Below are positions 27,157 through 36,541 of a stretch of DNA of 64,000 bases, in pieces; position 1 is the first letter of the stretch, and every line of letters starts with the position of its first letter. The DNA lies in the NCBI RefSeq assembly GCF_011043735.1, contig NZ_JAAKGV010000003.1, positions 281,566 to 345,565 on the forward strand, given 5' to 3'. Made by a program: the position numbers and the translations under genes. This DNA is from Methylobacterium sp. DB0501 (GTDB taxonomy: Bacteria; Pseudomonadota; Alphaproteobacteria; Rhizobiales; Beijerinckiaceae). The notes below the pieces were generated by a model. The model was not told the DNA's origin, made no database searches, and worked only from the letters and a program-made list of their open reading frames with translations.

Positions 27157-30100
27157 ATGGGCATCGAGGGTTTCGTCGTCGACGGCCTGACGCAGGACGC
27201 GCAGCGGCGGGCGGCGGATCCGCGGGCGTCGGCCTGGGTGTCGGCCAATGCCGGGGCGGGCAAGACCAAGGTGCTCACCGACCGGGTGGTGCGCCTGCTG
27301 CTGCACGGCGCCGCACCGGCCAAGATCCTCTGCCTCACCTTCACCAAGGCCGCCGCCGCCAACATGGCGATCCGGGTGTTCGAGCGGCTCGGCCGCTGGG
27401 TCACCCTCGACGAGGCGGATTTGCGCGCCGAGCTGACCGCCCTCGAGGGCGAGGCACCGGACGGGGCCACCCTGCGGCGCGCCCGCCGTCTCTTCGCGCG
27501 GGCGGTCGAGACGCCGGGCGGGCTCAAGATCGAGACCCTGCACGCCCTCTGCGAGCGGCTGCTGCACCTCGTCCCGTTCGAGGCCAACGTGCCGGCCCGC
27601 TTCGTGGTGCTGGACGAGGCCCAGACCCGCGAGGCGATCGACCGCACGATCGACAACGTCCTCGCCGATGCGGTCGACACCCGCCACCCGGAGCTGGCCG
27701 AGGCGCTGAGCCTGGTCGCCCCCGAGGCGGCGGGCGAGGCCCTGCGCCGGGCGATGGTGGCGGCGGTGCAGAACCGCGGCCTGATCGGCCATCCCGACGG
27801 GGTGCCGGCCCGCCTCGATGCCCTGCGGACCGCACTCGGCCTCGCGCCCGACGAGAGCTTGAGCGCGATCGAGGCCCGGATGCTCGACGGCGGGCCCGAC
27901 CTTGCCGGCTTGAGCGCGGCCCTGCGCACGGGGAAAGCCACCGACGAGAAGCGCGCCGACGCGCTGGCGCTCGCGGCCAGCGCCACCGGGCCGGCCCGGC
28001 TGACGCTGACGCTGGCGGCGTTCTTCAAGGACGAGGGCGAGGGCGACGCTTACGCCGCCGCCTCCCTCGGCACCAAGGCGGTGCCGGCGGACGTGAAGGA
28101 GGCGCTGCTCGCCGAGCAGGCGCGGCTCGGCGCCTTGCGCGACCGCCTCAAGGCCGCCCGGGCCCATTCCCGCACCGAGGCCCTGTTCACCCTGGCGGCC
28201 GAGATCCACCGCCGGATGGAGGCGCAGAAGGCGCGCCTCGGCGCCCTCGACTTCGACGACCTGATCCACAAGACCCTGGACCTGCTGACCCGGGTCGATT
28301 CGGCCTGGGTGCTGTACAAGCTCGACCGCGGCGTCGACCACGTGCTGATCGACGAGGCGCAGGACACCAACCCGCAGCAATGGGAGATCCTGCGCCGGAT
28401 CACCGAGGATTTCTGCGCCGGGGAGGGGGCCCGCGAGGCGGGCGCCGGCCTCGCCCGCACCCGCTTCGCCGTCGGCGACCCCAAGCAGTCGATCTACAGC
28501 TTCCAGGGCGCCGCGCCCGAGGAGTTCGAGACCACGCGGCGAGCCTGGCGGCGCGACGCGGAAGGGGCCGGGATGCCCTTCGCCGATGTCGGCCTTACCC
28601 TGTCGTTCCGCTCCGCCATCGGCGTCCTGCGGGCGGTGGACGCCACCTTCGCGCTCGAGGAGCATTATCGCGGGCTGTCCTTCGGCGACACCGCCATCGG
28701 CACCGTACATTCCACCGCCCGGGTGCGGGCGCCGGGCCAGATCGAGCTGTGGCCGGTCGAGCGGCCGAGCGCCGAGGAGGAGCCCGACGCCTGGACCCAT
28801 CCGGTCGATGCGATCGAGGCCGGCGCGCCCGCCCTCGTCACCGCGCGCCGGGTGGCGCGGGCGGTGCGGCTCTGGACCACGCAAGGCGACGATACCGGCC
28901 GGGTCTGGCGGCCGGGCGAGGTCTTGATCCTGGTGCGCAAGCGCTCGGCCGCCTTCGAGGGCGTGATCCGGGCGCTGAAGGCCGAGGGCGTGCCGGTCGC
29001 CGGCCAGGACCGCCTCGACATCGCCGCCCACATCGCGGTGCTCGATCTGGTCGCCGCCGGGCGCGCCGCGCTCCTGCCGCAGGACGACCTGACGCTTGCC
29101 ACCGCGCTCAAGACGCCGCTCGTCGGCCTCACCGACGACGACCTCGTCGCCATCGCGTCCGGCCGCGACCCGGACGAGGCGCTGGTGACGGCGCTGCGCC
29201 GCCGGGCCGAGGCCGGCGACCCGGCCGCCCGGCGCGGCGCCGGCGCGCTCGACAGCTGGATGGCGCTTGCCCGGACGCACGGGCCGTTCGGCTTCTACGC
29301 CGAACTGCTCGGGCCTCTCGGCGGCCGGGCGCTCCTGGTGCAGCGCCTCGGCGGCGAGGCGGGCGACGCCATCGACGTGTTCCTCACGGCGGCGGCTCAG
29401 GCCGAGGCCGGGCCCGACGCGCCTTCGCTCACCGGCTTCCTCGCCCGCTACGCCCCGAGCGGCGGGCGCGATGCCGGCGGCCACACGGTGAAGCGCGATC
29501 TCGATTCCGCCCGCGACGAGGTGCGGGTGATGACGGTGCACGGCGCCAAGGGGCTGGAGGCGCCGCTGGTGCTGGTGCTCGACGGCTGCGACGCCCTGGG
29601 CCGCGACCCGGCCCTGATCCCGATGCGGCTCGAGGACGGCAGTACCGTCCCGGTCTGGTCGAGCGCCAAGGCGCATGACAGCGCGGGCGTCGCGGCCGCC
29701 CGCGACGCGCTCCACGCCAAGGCCGGCGAGGAGCACAACCGCCTGCTCTACGTCGCCATGACCCGGGCCAAGGACCGGCTGGTGATCGCGCCCTATTCCG
29801 GCAACGACAAGGAGACCCCGGCGGCGGCCTGGTGCGAGATGATCCGCCGCGGCCTGGTCAAGCAGTTCGGCGGCGTCGAGATCGCCGAGATGCCCTACGG
29901 CCCGGCGGAGAGCTGGCGCGAGGGCGCCGCCCTGCCGGAGGCCCCGGCGACGCCCGAGGGTGTCCCGGAGCCCGAGGCGGTGCCGGACTGGCTGCACCGG
30001 GCGGTGACGCCGGAGGCCGAGCCGCTGCCGCCCTTGCGTCCCTCCGGCCTCGGCGCCGCCGACGAGCCGCGCCGCTCGGATGCCCGCTCCAGCGACCCGG

Positions 30101-30612
30101 CGGCGCGCCGCCGCGGCGTGCTGGTCCACGCCCTGCTCGAGCACCTGCCCGGCCTTGCGCCCGAGCGGCGCGCCGGTGCCGCGGAGGCCTTCGTCGCCGC
30201 CCGCGCCCCGGGCCTCGATCCGGACAGGCGCGCGGCCATCGCCGCGGAGGCCCTGCGGCTCCTCGCCGACCCCGACCTCGCGGTCCTGTTCGGGCCGGAG
30301 GCCCGGGCCGAGGTGACGCTGGCCGGCAGCATTCCGGTCGACGGGGTGATGCGCCCGGTGCATGGCCGGGTCGACCGGATCGCGGTCACCGAGACGGCGA
30401 TCTGGCTCGTCGACTTCAAGACCGGCCGCCCGCCCCGGGACGGCGCCCCGACGCCGCGGGGCCAGGCGGCGCAGGTTGCGCTCTACGCCCGCCTCCTCGA
30501 ACAGATCTATCCGGGCCGCACCCTGGTGCCGCTCCTGGTCTGGACCGCCGGGCCGGTGATGCGCCGCTTGACCCCGCTGGATTGCGCCGCCGCCCTCGAT
30601 ACGCTGGCATGA
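27157..30612 (+). CDS. addA: Double-strand break repair helicase AddA
   Basis: Motor subunit of AddAB, a UvrD-like 3'-5' helicase fused to a RecB-family nuclease. 1151 residues with Walker A in NAGAGKTKVLT, motif II LIDEAQDTNP, motif III GDPKQSIYSFQGA, motif V/VI regions VMTVHGAKGLEAP and LLYVAMTRAKDRL, and the C-terminal nuclease motif LVDFKTGRPP followed by QAAQVALYARLL. All catalytic motifs are intact. ATG 27157 has GGGAGGA four bases upstream. It works with the AddB encoded just upstream. Confidence 0.97.
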   Translation: MGIEGFVVDGLTQDAQRRAADPRASAWVSANAGAGKTKVLTDRVVRLLLHGAAPAKILCLTFTKAAAANMAIRVFERLGRWVTLDEADLRAELTALEGEAPDGATLRRARRLFARAVETPGGLKIETLHALCERLLHLVPFEANVPARFVVLDEAQTREAIDRTIDNVLADAVDTRHPELAEALSLVAPEAAGEALRRAMVAAVQNRGLIGHPDGVPARLDALRTALGLAPDESLSAIEARMLDGGPDLAGLSAALRTGKATDEKRADALALAASATGPARLTLTLAAFFKDEGEGDAYAAASLGTKAVPADVKEALLAEQARLGALRDRLKAARAHSRTEALFTLAAEIHRRMEAQKARLGALDFDDLIHKTLDLLTRVDSAWVLYKLDRGVDHVLIDEAQDTNPQQWEILRRITEDFCAGEGAREAGAGLARTRFAVGDPKQSIYSFQGAAPEEFETTRRAWRRDAEGAGMPFADVGLTLSFRSAIGVLRAVDATFALEEHYRGLSFGDTAIGTVHSTARVRAPGQIELWPVERPSAEEEPDAWTHPVDAIEAGAPALVTARRVARAVRLWTTQGDDTGRVWRPGEVLILVRKRSAAFEGVIRALKAEGVPVAGQDRLDIAAHIAVLDLVAAGRAALLPQDDLTLATALKTPLVGLTDDDLVAIASGRDPDEALVTALRRRAEAGDPAARRGAGALDSWMALARTHGPFGFYAELLGPLGGRALLVQRLGGEAGDAIDVFLTAAAQAEAGPDAPSLTGFLARYAPSGGRDAGGHTVKRDLDSARDEVRVMTVHGAKGLEAPLVLVLDGCDALGRDPALIPMRLEDGSTVPVWSSAKAHDSAGVAAARDALHAKAGEEHNRLLYVAMTRAKDRLVIAPYSGNDKETPAAAWCEMIRRGLVKQFGGVEIAEMPYGPAESWREGAALPEAPATPEGVPEPEAVPDWLHRAVTPEAEPLPPLRPSGLGAADEPRRSDARSSDPAARRRGVLVHALLEHLPGLAPERRAGAAEAFVAARAPGLDPDRRAAIAAEALRLLADPDLAVLFGPEARAEVTLAGSIPVDGVMRPVHGRVDRIAVTETAIWLVDFKTGRPPRDGAPTPRGQAAQVALYARLLEQIYPGRTLVPLLVWTAGPVMRRLTPLDCAAALDTLA

Positions 30613-30799
30613 ACACGCCGGCGTGAACCGGGGTGCGCGATCGCACGGGCCATGCAGGGACGGCGCGAGAGAGCATGGATGAGAGCGGGGATGACTTGGC
30701 CGTTGCGCTTGATCGGCTCCCTCCCGGTTCTTACCTTCCCCCTCACGCGGGCCGGTCCGCACCGTTGACCGGCTTTCAGGACGAGAAGGATTTCCAGCG

Positions 30800-31120
30800 A
30801 TGGCGACCGTGAAGGTGACCGACGCGAGCTTCGAGCAGGACGTGCTGCAATCGGCCGAGCCCGTGGTGGTGGATTTCTGGGCCGAGTGGTGCGGCCCCTG
30901 CCGCGCCATCGGCCCGGCCCTGGAGGAAATCTCCACCGAGATGAACGGCCGGGTGAAGATCGCCAAGGTCAATGTCGACGAGAACCCGGGCATCGCCTCC
31001 CAGTACGGCATCCGCTCGATCCCGACCCTGATGCTGTTCAAGGGCGGCCAGCTCGCCGGCCAGAAGGTGGGCGCCGCCCCGAAGGGCGATCTGGCCCGCT
31101 GGATCCAGGCCAGCGCCTGA
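30800..31120 (+). CDS. trxA: Thioredoxin
   Basis: 106-residue cytoplasmic disulfide reductase with the active site WCGPC (Cys31 and Cys34), conserved Asp25 in VVVDFWAEW and the cis-Pro loop [11 protein letters not shown]. The size is typical of thioredoxin 1. A 187-base gap after addA may contain its promoter (a weak TTGATC, 17 bases, TACCTT at 30709-30737) and a strong terminator follows. addA-trxA adjacency is frequent in alphaproteobacteria. Confidence 0.97.
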   Translation: MATVKVTDASFEQDVLQSAEPVVVDFWAEWCGPCRAIGPALEEISTEMNGRVKIAKVNVDENPGIASQYGIRSIPTLMLFKGGQLAGQKVGAAPKGDLARWIQASA

Positions 31121-31146
31121 GCGCATCGGGGTTGCTGGATGCGGGG

Positions 31147-31175
31147 AGCCCGGCCGGGAGGCCGGGCTTTCTTTT
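31147..31175 (+). terminator. Rho-independent terminator of trxA
   Basis: AGCCCGGCC (31147-31155) pairs with GGCCGGGCT (31160-31168) across GGGA, followed by TTTCTTTT. The stem is nearly identical to the ahcY terminator at 17632. Confidence 0.9.
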
Positions 31176-31296
31176 ATGCCCCTATGATATCGTGCAGTCC
31201 TCCGCGTTCATGCCACGCAGGGGTCCCCCGGGGCCGCGAATGCGGAGCCTGGAATGTCGCGGAGGATGTCGGGATCGCGATATGGTCCGGCAGACC

Positions 31297-31650
31297 TCAC
31301 GCCCGCCGCAGCAACTGCAACGCACTCCCCGGCCCGTACGCCACCCAGATCGCCGCGCAGGCTCCCGGCCGGTCGCGCTTGAACCGCGCATCCAGGTCGT
31401 CGAGGGCGGCCTGGAGGCGCACGGAGCGGGGCTTCTGGAAGAAGTCGGCGTGATTGAGCTGGGCCCGGGACGAGAAGGCCCGGAAATGCTCGGCGTCGAT
31501 CCGGACGCCGTCGCATGTCCGGCTGGCGAGGTCGGCTTCGATGCCCGAGAGCAGCACCGGATCCTGCGGCGTCGCCTGTTCCCTGTGAGGCTGAGCGGCG
31601 AAGCAGAACGCGGTCCAGGCAATCACGGCGAGAGAAGACCTGACGATCAT
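31297..31650 (-). CDS. Hypothetical secreted protein
   Basis: 117 residues, family not recognised. ATG 31650 begins a likely signal peptide (MIVRSSLAVIAWTAFCFAA) with cleavage near residue 20-25. The mature part is about 95 residues, mildly charged, with two Cys residues (in RTCDGV and PGACAAIW) that could form a disulfide in the periplasm. Longer upstream starts give arginine-rich sequence without a signal. It is convergent with trxA and separated from the next minus-strand gene by 111 bases that contain a 14-bp palindrome. Confidence 0.6.
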   Translation of the reverse strand: MIVRSSLAVIAWTAFCFAAQPHREQATPQDPVLLSGIEADLASRTCDGVRIDAEHFRAFSSRAQLNHADFFQKPRSVRLQAALDDLDARFKRDRPGACAAIWVAYGPGSALQLLRRA

Positions 31651-31732
31651 GGCGGCATTCGCAAGCAGATGATGTGATCCGCAGCCAGAACCCTCCGCGA
31701 CGGTACCCGTTCCTCTGGGTGCGACTTGCGAT

Positions 31733-31751
31733 GTGCGCCGGCGCACGTCGG
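31733..31751. repeat. 14-bp palindrome, copy 2
   Basis: GTGCGCCGGCGCAC at 31733-31746 followed by GTCGG, identical over 19 bases to 2050-2068. It lies between two hypothetical genes on the minus strand, upstream of the secreted protein gene. Confidence 0.6.
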
Positions 31752-31761
31752 CGCCCGCGTC

Positions 31762-32073
31762 TCACACCGGATCGCGCTCGATCCAGGACGGGTCCATCGC
31801 CATCACCGTCTCGTCGAACGGCGCCGGCCCCGGCGCCTCACCGCGGATCAGGCTCTCGGCCTCGCCATGGTCGACGTCGCGCATCTGCTCGGCCAGCAGG
31901 GCGAGGTAGCTCGCGGCAGCGGAGGTGCCGAACAACTCGGCGAAGCGCGCATGGGCGACCGCCGTCATCGTCTCCACCACCGCGGCGGGCGGGCTGCCCG
32001 CCTCGACGGCATTGTCGAACACCGCCCGCCAGGCGCGGGACAGGCGCTCGCGCAGTTCGAAGGTATCGTCCAC
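31762..32073 (-). CDS. Hypothetical protein (about 103 residues)
   Basis: Not assigned to a family. GTG 32073 has a strong GGGAGGG Shine-Dalgarno five bases upstream and begins a helical, acidic protein (VDDTFELRERLSRAWRAVF). No membrane segment or signal peptide. An alternating pattern of helical segments and an acidic C-terminus (MAMDPSWIERDPV) are the only visible traits. Longer starts run into Pro/Arg-rich sequence and are unlikely. Divergent from the GST gene, with a 144-base shared upstream region. Confidence 0.65.
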   Translation of the reverse strand: MDDTFELRERLSRAWRAVFDNAVEAGSPPAAVVETMTAVAHARFAELFGTSAAASYLALLAEQMRDVDHGEAESLIRGEAPGPAPFDETVMAMDPSWIERDPV

Positions 32074-32217
32074 GGATCGCCCTCCCCGGGCCGGGAACGG
32101 CCGTGGCGGAGTATGGGCGCAGGGGTCTCCGGTTTCCAGGCGGGGAGGGGTGTCAACCGGCCGGTCCTGTACGATATCCGCCACGCCGGCCTGACGGCCT
32201 CAAGGGAGAACAACCCG

Positions 32218-32841
32218 ATGAAACTCTACGGCACCAGCCTGTCGCCGTTCGTCCGCAAGGTGCTCGTCGTCCTCGCCGAGAAGGGCATCGAGGCCCAGCA
32301 CGTGCCACTGCGCTTCCACGATCCCGATCCGCGCTTCCGGGCCGCCAGCCCGTTCGGCAAGATCCCGGCCCTGGAGGACGGGGAGTTCCGCCTCGCCGAT
32401 TCCTCGGCGATCATTCATTACCTGGAGCGCAAGCACCCGGCGCCGGCCCTGCTGGCGACGGAGGCAAAGGATCTCGGCCGGACGATCTGGTTCGACGAGT
32501 TCGGCGATACCGAGCTGTTCCCGGTGCTGATCAAGCCGTTCGTGCAGCGGGTGATGCGGCCGAAGATGATGAACCAGCCCTGCGACGAGGCCGTGGTGGC
32601 CAAGTGCATGGGCGAGGAACTGCCGCGGCTGTTCGATTATCTCGAGGGGGTGATCGACGGGCCCTATCTGGTCGGCGGCGCCTTCGGCCTGGCCGACATC
32701 TCGGTCGCGACGGGCTTCCACAACTTCCACCTCGCCGGCGAGGCGGTCGATGCCGGACGCTGGCCGCGCCTCGCGGCCTACATCAAGGGCATCCTGGAAC
32801 GCCCGTCGTTCCAGGCCGCGATCGCGGCCCGGCAAGGCTGA
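32218..32841 (+). CDS. Glutathione S-transferase family protein
   Basis: 207 residues. The N-terminal thioredoxin-like domain contains the glutathione-site Ser in YGTSLSPFVRKV and the cis-Pro/SNAIL region GKIPALEDGEFRLADSSAII; the C-terminal helical domain ends with the family-typical GGAFGLADISVA capping motif. It conjugates glutathione to electrophiles or acts as a reductase; the substrate is unknown. ATG 32218 directly precedes the first beta-strand. Confidence 0.9.
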   Translation: MKLYGTSLSPFVRKVLVVLAEKGIEAQHVPLRFHDPDPRFRAASPFGKIPALEDGEFRLADSSAIIHYLERKHPAPALLATEAKDLGRTIWFDEFGDTELFPVLIKPFVQRVMRPKMMNQPCDEAVVAKCMGEELPRLFDYLEGVIDGPYLVGGAFGLADISVATGFHNFHLAGEAVDAGRWPRLAAYIKGILERPSFQAAIAARQG

Positions 32842-32906
32842 GGAGGGAGGGGGCGGGCGACCGTCCCCTCGTCCAGCGCCCCGATCCCCTCAGCGCCCCG
32901 AGTCCC

Positions 32907-33758
32907 TCAGCGCCCTTTGGCGCTGCGGCGGTAGAAGCCGTCGACCTGGGATTGGGCTTCGGCCCGGTCGCGCTCGTTGGCGGCGGCCATCGCCTGTTCC
33001 TGCAGGGTGACGATCCACTGGTCCTTCGGCCCCTCCGCCGCGTCGCGGGCGAGCGTCAGCCAGGCGAGGCCCCGGGCGCGCTGCACCGTGACGCCCTGCC
33101 CGTTGATGAGGAGCTGGCCGAGCAGCGCCTGCGCGGCCGGATGGCCCTTCTCGGCGGCGAGGTTGAACCAGCGCGCCGCCTGGCGCGGGTCCTGGGTCAC
33201 GCCGGTGCCGTCGAGATAGAGCCGGGCGAGGTTGTACTGCGCGTTCGGGTCGCCGTAATAGGTCGCCGCGTAGTTGAACATGTCGTAGGCGCGCTCGACG
33301 TTCGGGCGCACGTAGGAGCCCTTGATCCCGTCGAGGAAGTAGCGGCCCAGCGCCGTGAAGGCGCTCGCCACCACGCCGGCATTCGGCGCCTCCGGGCCCT
33401 CGTCGGCGTTCTCGTCGGCGATCTTCGAGAAGAACTCGAACGCCTTGAGGTCGTCGTGCGGGACGCCGTCTCCCTCCGCGTACATGCGGCCGAGCTTCCA
33501 CAGGGCCAGGGCGTGGCCCTGGCCGGCGGCGTATTCGAGGGCGCGGGCGGCGCCCTCCTTGTCGCCGGCATTGTAGTCGCGCATGCCCGTCCGCATCGCC
33601 TCGCGGGCGTTGCGGTAGCCCGTGGCCGCGGGCACCGGGGTCCGCACCGCGGCGTCGAGCGCCGCGGTGGGGCCTGCCCCGGCCATGGTCAGGCCGAGGA
33701 GCGCGAGGAGGAACCGGCGGCCCGCCCGGGAGGGCAGGCCGGCCTCAGATATCCGCAT
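32907..33758 (-). CDS. exoR: ExoR-like Sel1-repeat periplasmic protein
   Basis: 283 residues: signal peptide (about 1-33), then Sel1/TPR-like helical repeats, with typical units AALEYAAGQGHALALWKLGRMY and NAQYNLARLYLDGTGV each split by short loops. The order of repeats and the closing segment GLAWLTLARDAAEG...IVTLQEQAM resemble rhizobial ExoR, a periplasmic inhibitor of the ExoS-ChvI two-component system that controls exopolysaccharide and motility. The start overlaps the ilvD stop by 14 bases, so it is coupled to ilvD. ExoS/ChvI genes are not in this window, so the symbol rests on similarity as I recall it. Confidence 0.65.
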   Translation of the reverse strand: MRISEAGLPSRAGRRFLLALLGLTMAGAGPTAALDAAVRTPVPAATGYRNAREAMRTGMRDYNAGDKEGAARALEYAAGQGHALALWKLGRMYAEGDGVPHDDLKAFEFFSKIADENADEGPEAPNAGVVASAFTALGRYFLDGIKGSYVRPNVERAYDMFNYAATYYGDPNAQYNLARLYLDGTGVTQDPRQAARWFNLAAEKGHPAAQALLGQLLINGQGVTVQRARGLAWLTLARDAAEGPKDQWIVTLQEQAMAAANERDRAEAQSQVDGFYRRSAKGR

Positions 33759-35478
33759 AGGAGAGCGTCTCCTGGGCCCCGCCCGGATGCGTGACCGCGC
33801 CGGTCACCGCCGGGCCGACGGTCTGCGCGTACTTCCACAGGTAGCCCGAGGTCGAATCGTTGGCCCGCGGCTGCCAGGCCGCGTGGCGCCGGGCGAGCTC
33901 GTCATCCGTCAGGTCGACCGAGAGCGTGCCCTGGATCGCATCGATGCGGATGAGGTCGCCGTCCTCGAGGAGGCCGATCGGGCCGCCCACCGCCGCCTCG
34001 GGCCCGACATGGCCGATGCAGAAGCCGCGGGTGGCGCCCGAGAAGCGCCCGTCGGTGATGAGCGCCACCTTGTCGCCCATGCCCTGGCCGTAGAGCGCGG
34101 CGGTGGTCGCCAGCATCTCGCGCATGCCGGGGCCGCCGCGCGGGCCCTCGTAGCGGATCACCAGGACCTCGCCCTCCTTGTACTGGCGGTTCTTCACCGC
34201 CTCGAAGCAGGCCTCCTCGTTGTCGAAGACGCGGGCCGGGCCGGCGAAGGTCTGCTTCTCCGGCGGCATGCCGGCGACCTTCACGATCGCGCCCTCCGGC
34301 GCCAGGTTGCCCTTGAGCCCGACGACGCCGCCGGTAGCGGTGATCGGCTGGCTGGACGGGCGAACCACGTCCTGCTGGGCGTTCCAGGCCACCTTGGCGA
34401 GGTTCTCGGCGATGGTGCGGCCGGTGACGGTCAGGCAGTCGCCGTGCAGGAAGCCGCCGTCGAGCAGCGTCTTCATCAGGAGCGGGATGCCGCCGACCTC
34501 GAACAGGTCCTTGGCGACGTAGCGCCCGCCGGGCTTCAGGTCGGCGATGTAGGGGGTGCGCTTGAAGATCTCGGCGACGTCGAACAGGTCGAAGCTGATG
34601 CCGCATTCATGGGCGATCGCCGGCAGGTGGAGCGCCGCGTTGGTCGAGCCGCCGGAGGCCGCCACCACGGTCGCGGCGTTCTCCAGCGCCTTGCGGGTGA
34701 CGATGTCGCGCGGCCGGATGTTCTTGGCGAGAAGCTCCATCACCATCTCGCCCGCGGTGGCGCAGAACCGGTCGCGGATCTCGTAGGGGGCGGGCGCGCC
34801 GGCCGAGTAGGGCAGGGCGAGGCCGATCGCCTCGGAGACGGTCGCCATGGTGTTGGCGGTGAACTGCGCGCCGCAGGCCCCGGCGGAGGGGCAGGCGACC
34901 TGCTCCAGCTCGTCGAGGTCGTCGTCGCTCATCGTGCCGACCGAGTGCTTGCCGACCGCCTCGAACAGGTCCTGGATGGTCACCGGCTGGCCCCGGAAGG
35001 TGCCGGGCAGGATCGAGCCGCCGTAGATGAAGACGGAGGGCACGTTGAGGCGCACCATCGCCATCATCATGCCGGGCAGGGACTTGTCGCAGCCGGCGAG
35101 GCCCACGAGCGCGTCGTAGGCGTGGCCGCGCATGGTGAGTTCCACCGAATCGGCGATCACCTCGCGGGACGGCAGCGAGGCGCGCATGCCGCGATGCCCC
35201 ATGGCGATGCCGTCGGTGACCGTGATGGTGCAGAACTCGCGCGGGGTGCCGCCGGCCGAGGCCACGCCCTTCTTCACCGCCTGCGCCTGGCGCATCAGCG
35301 AGATGTTGCAGGGCGCCGCCTCGTTCCAGCACGAGGCCACGCCGATCAGCGGCTGGTGGATCTGCTCGCGGGTCAGACCCATGGCGTACAGGTACGACCG
35401 GTGCGGCGCCCGCTCGGGACCCTCGGTCACGTAGCGGCTGGGCAGCTTCGATTTGTCGGTGGTGTGACGCGCGTCCAT
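33745..35478 (-). CDS. ilvD: Dihydroxy-acid dehydratase
   Basis: Fe-S enzyme of valine, leucine and isoleucine synthesis that dehydrates 2,3-dihydroxy acids to 2-keto acids. 577 residues with cluster/catalytic Cys motifs GVASCWNEAAPCN, LAGCDKSLPGMMMAM and CPSAGACGAQFTANTM, and the C-terminal substrate loop TDGRFSGATRGFCIGH. ATG 35478 (MDARHTTDKSKLPS) fits the family; an upstream in-frame start adds a basic leader of 27 residues. It is first of a two-gene unit with the exoR-like gene. Confidence 0.97.
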   Translation of the reverse strand: MDARHTTDKSKLPSRYVTEGPERAPHRSYLYAMGLTREQIHQPLIGVASCWNEAAPCNISLMRQAQAVKKGVASAGGTPREFCTITVTDGIAMGHRGMRASLPSREVIADSVELTMRGHAYDALVGLAGCDKSLPGMMMAMVRLNVPSVFIYGGSILPGTFRGQPVTIQDLFEAVGKHSVGTMSDDDLDELEQVACPSAGACGAQFTANTMATVSEAIGLALPYSAGAPAPYEIRDRFCATAGEMVMELLAKNIRPRDIVTRKALENAATVVAASGGSTNAALHLPAIAHECGISFDLFDVAEIFKRTPYIADLKPGGRYVAKDLFEVGGIPLLMKTLLDGGFLHGDCLTVTGRTIAENLAKVAWNAQQDVVRPSSQPITATGGVVGLKGNLAPEGAIVKVAGMPPEKQTFAGPARVFDNEEACFEAVKNRQYKEGEVLVIRYEGPRGGPGMREMLATTAALYGQGMGDKVALITDGRFSGATRGFCIGHVGPEAAVGGPIGLLEDGDLIRIDAIQGTLSVDLTDDELARRHAAWQPRANDSTSGYLWKYAQTVGPAVTGAVTHPGGAQETLSYADI

Positions 35479-35968
35479 GGCCCTGTCCCGTACCCGTGGT
35501 TTCTTGAAAGGCCGGTTTTTCCCCGGTCCCACTCCCTGCACCGCCCTGGGACGGCTCACGCGAAACGGACCCGTTGCCGGATCAATCCGCCAGCGCCGCC
35601 CGCGATCCCCGGGGACCCGGAAACACCGCGATAAATCACTGTGGGGACAGTCGTTTAACGTGGCCGTTGAGGTGCCGTCGGTTTATGGCGGGAACGCGGC
35701 GGAGCAAAGTGCGGTCTGGGGCAAACCTGGGATGCTTTCGGGGTGTTGCGACCTCGCCACAGCTAAGCTTGCGGCCGAAGGCTGACGGAAGGTGAGAGAT
35801 GCCGTCCGGCGAGTGGCCTTCATCTGAAGTGCCTTTGTGCCCGCGGTGAGGCAGGCAGGTCCGGCCCGCCGGGACCGGGACGCGCGATTCGACTTGCCGG
35901 CAGGCGGATTTTTCAGAGTCTGTTCATGCGGCGGCAGCCTGCCGGCGATCGGATCGAGGAAGAGGGCG
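35479..35968. other. Divergent intergenic region ilvD / hypothetical
   Basis: 490 bases that must hold the ilvD promoter. On the minus strand TTAAAC, 17 bases, TTTATC (about 35634-35662) is a weak candidate. No leader peptide rich in branched-chain residues with an attenuator is evident. No gene seen. Confidence 0.4.
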
Positions 35969-36436
35969 ATGCGGGGCTGGCCGATCGTGCGGACGATCCT
36001 GTGCGTGATCGGCGCGGCGACGGTCGTGGTCGGGGCCGGTCTTGCGGCCTGCATCGCCGGACTGGCCGGCCTCCTGCCGCCCTCGGGCGACGTGCAGCGC
36101 CACGTGTATCCGTCTCCCGATGCGACGATGAACGCGGTCGTGGCGACGCGGGTCTGCGGTGGCGCGATCTCGCCCTACCGCACGTCGAGCGTCGCCGTGG
36201 TCCGGGGCGGTCCGGACGCCTCCGAAGACCCGGACGCCGCCGACGACGTGTTCGTCGGCGATTGCTCGGCCCTTCCCGACGGCGATCGGCCGGACGCGCC
36301 GGCCTCGCCGCCGGCGGTCTGGCGCGACGCGGCGACCCTGCAGGTCCGCATCAGGGCCGACGGAACGTCGATCAGGATGCGGGATCGCGATCGCACCGGC
36401 CGCATCAAGGTCGTGTTCGTCTTCGCGACGCCGTGA
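35969..36436 (+). CDS. Hypothetical membrane-anchored protein
   Basis: 155 residues. One N-terminal membrane helix (about 7-35, IVRTILCVIGAATVVVGAGL) and an extracytoplasmic domain with SPDATMNAVVATRVCGGAI and a second Cys in VFVGDCSALP, which may pair in a disulfide. The SPDg-x-AVV-x-x-CG pattern recalls small uncharacterised envelope proteins of the DUF5412-like type, but I cannot confirm it. ATG 35969 follows a purine-rich GAGGAAGAGGG stretch that can act as ribosome-binding site. Confidence 0.6.
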   Translation: MRGWPIVRTILCVIGAATVVVGAGLAACIAGLAGLLPPSGDVQRHVYPSPDATMNAVVATRVCGGAISPYRTSSVAVVRGGPDASEDPDAADDVFVGDCSALPDGDRPDAPASPPAVWRDAATLQVRIRADGTSIRMRDRDRTGRIKVVFVFATP

Positions 36437-36541
36437 CGGGGGCACGGGGCCAGCCCGCCCTCCCATCCCGGGATCAGGCGGGAGGGTGGAACGGGCCGAA
36501 CCCGTCTCGCTCTCCGACGGGCAATTCGCTCGACGATGTCC

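Noticed and set aside
23676..28028. 1450-codon ORF on the minus strand opposite addB and addA
   Set aside because: Antisense shadow caused by high GC; composition is Arg/Gly/Ala-rich without motifs, while the plus strand encodes complete AddB and AddA.
26878..31041. 1387-codon ORF on the minus strand opposite addA and trxA
   Set aside because: Same reason: the plus strand has all helicase, nuclease and thioredoxin motifs.
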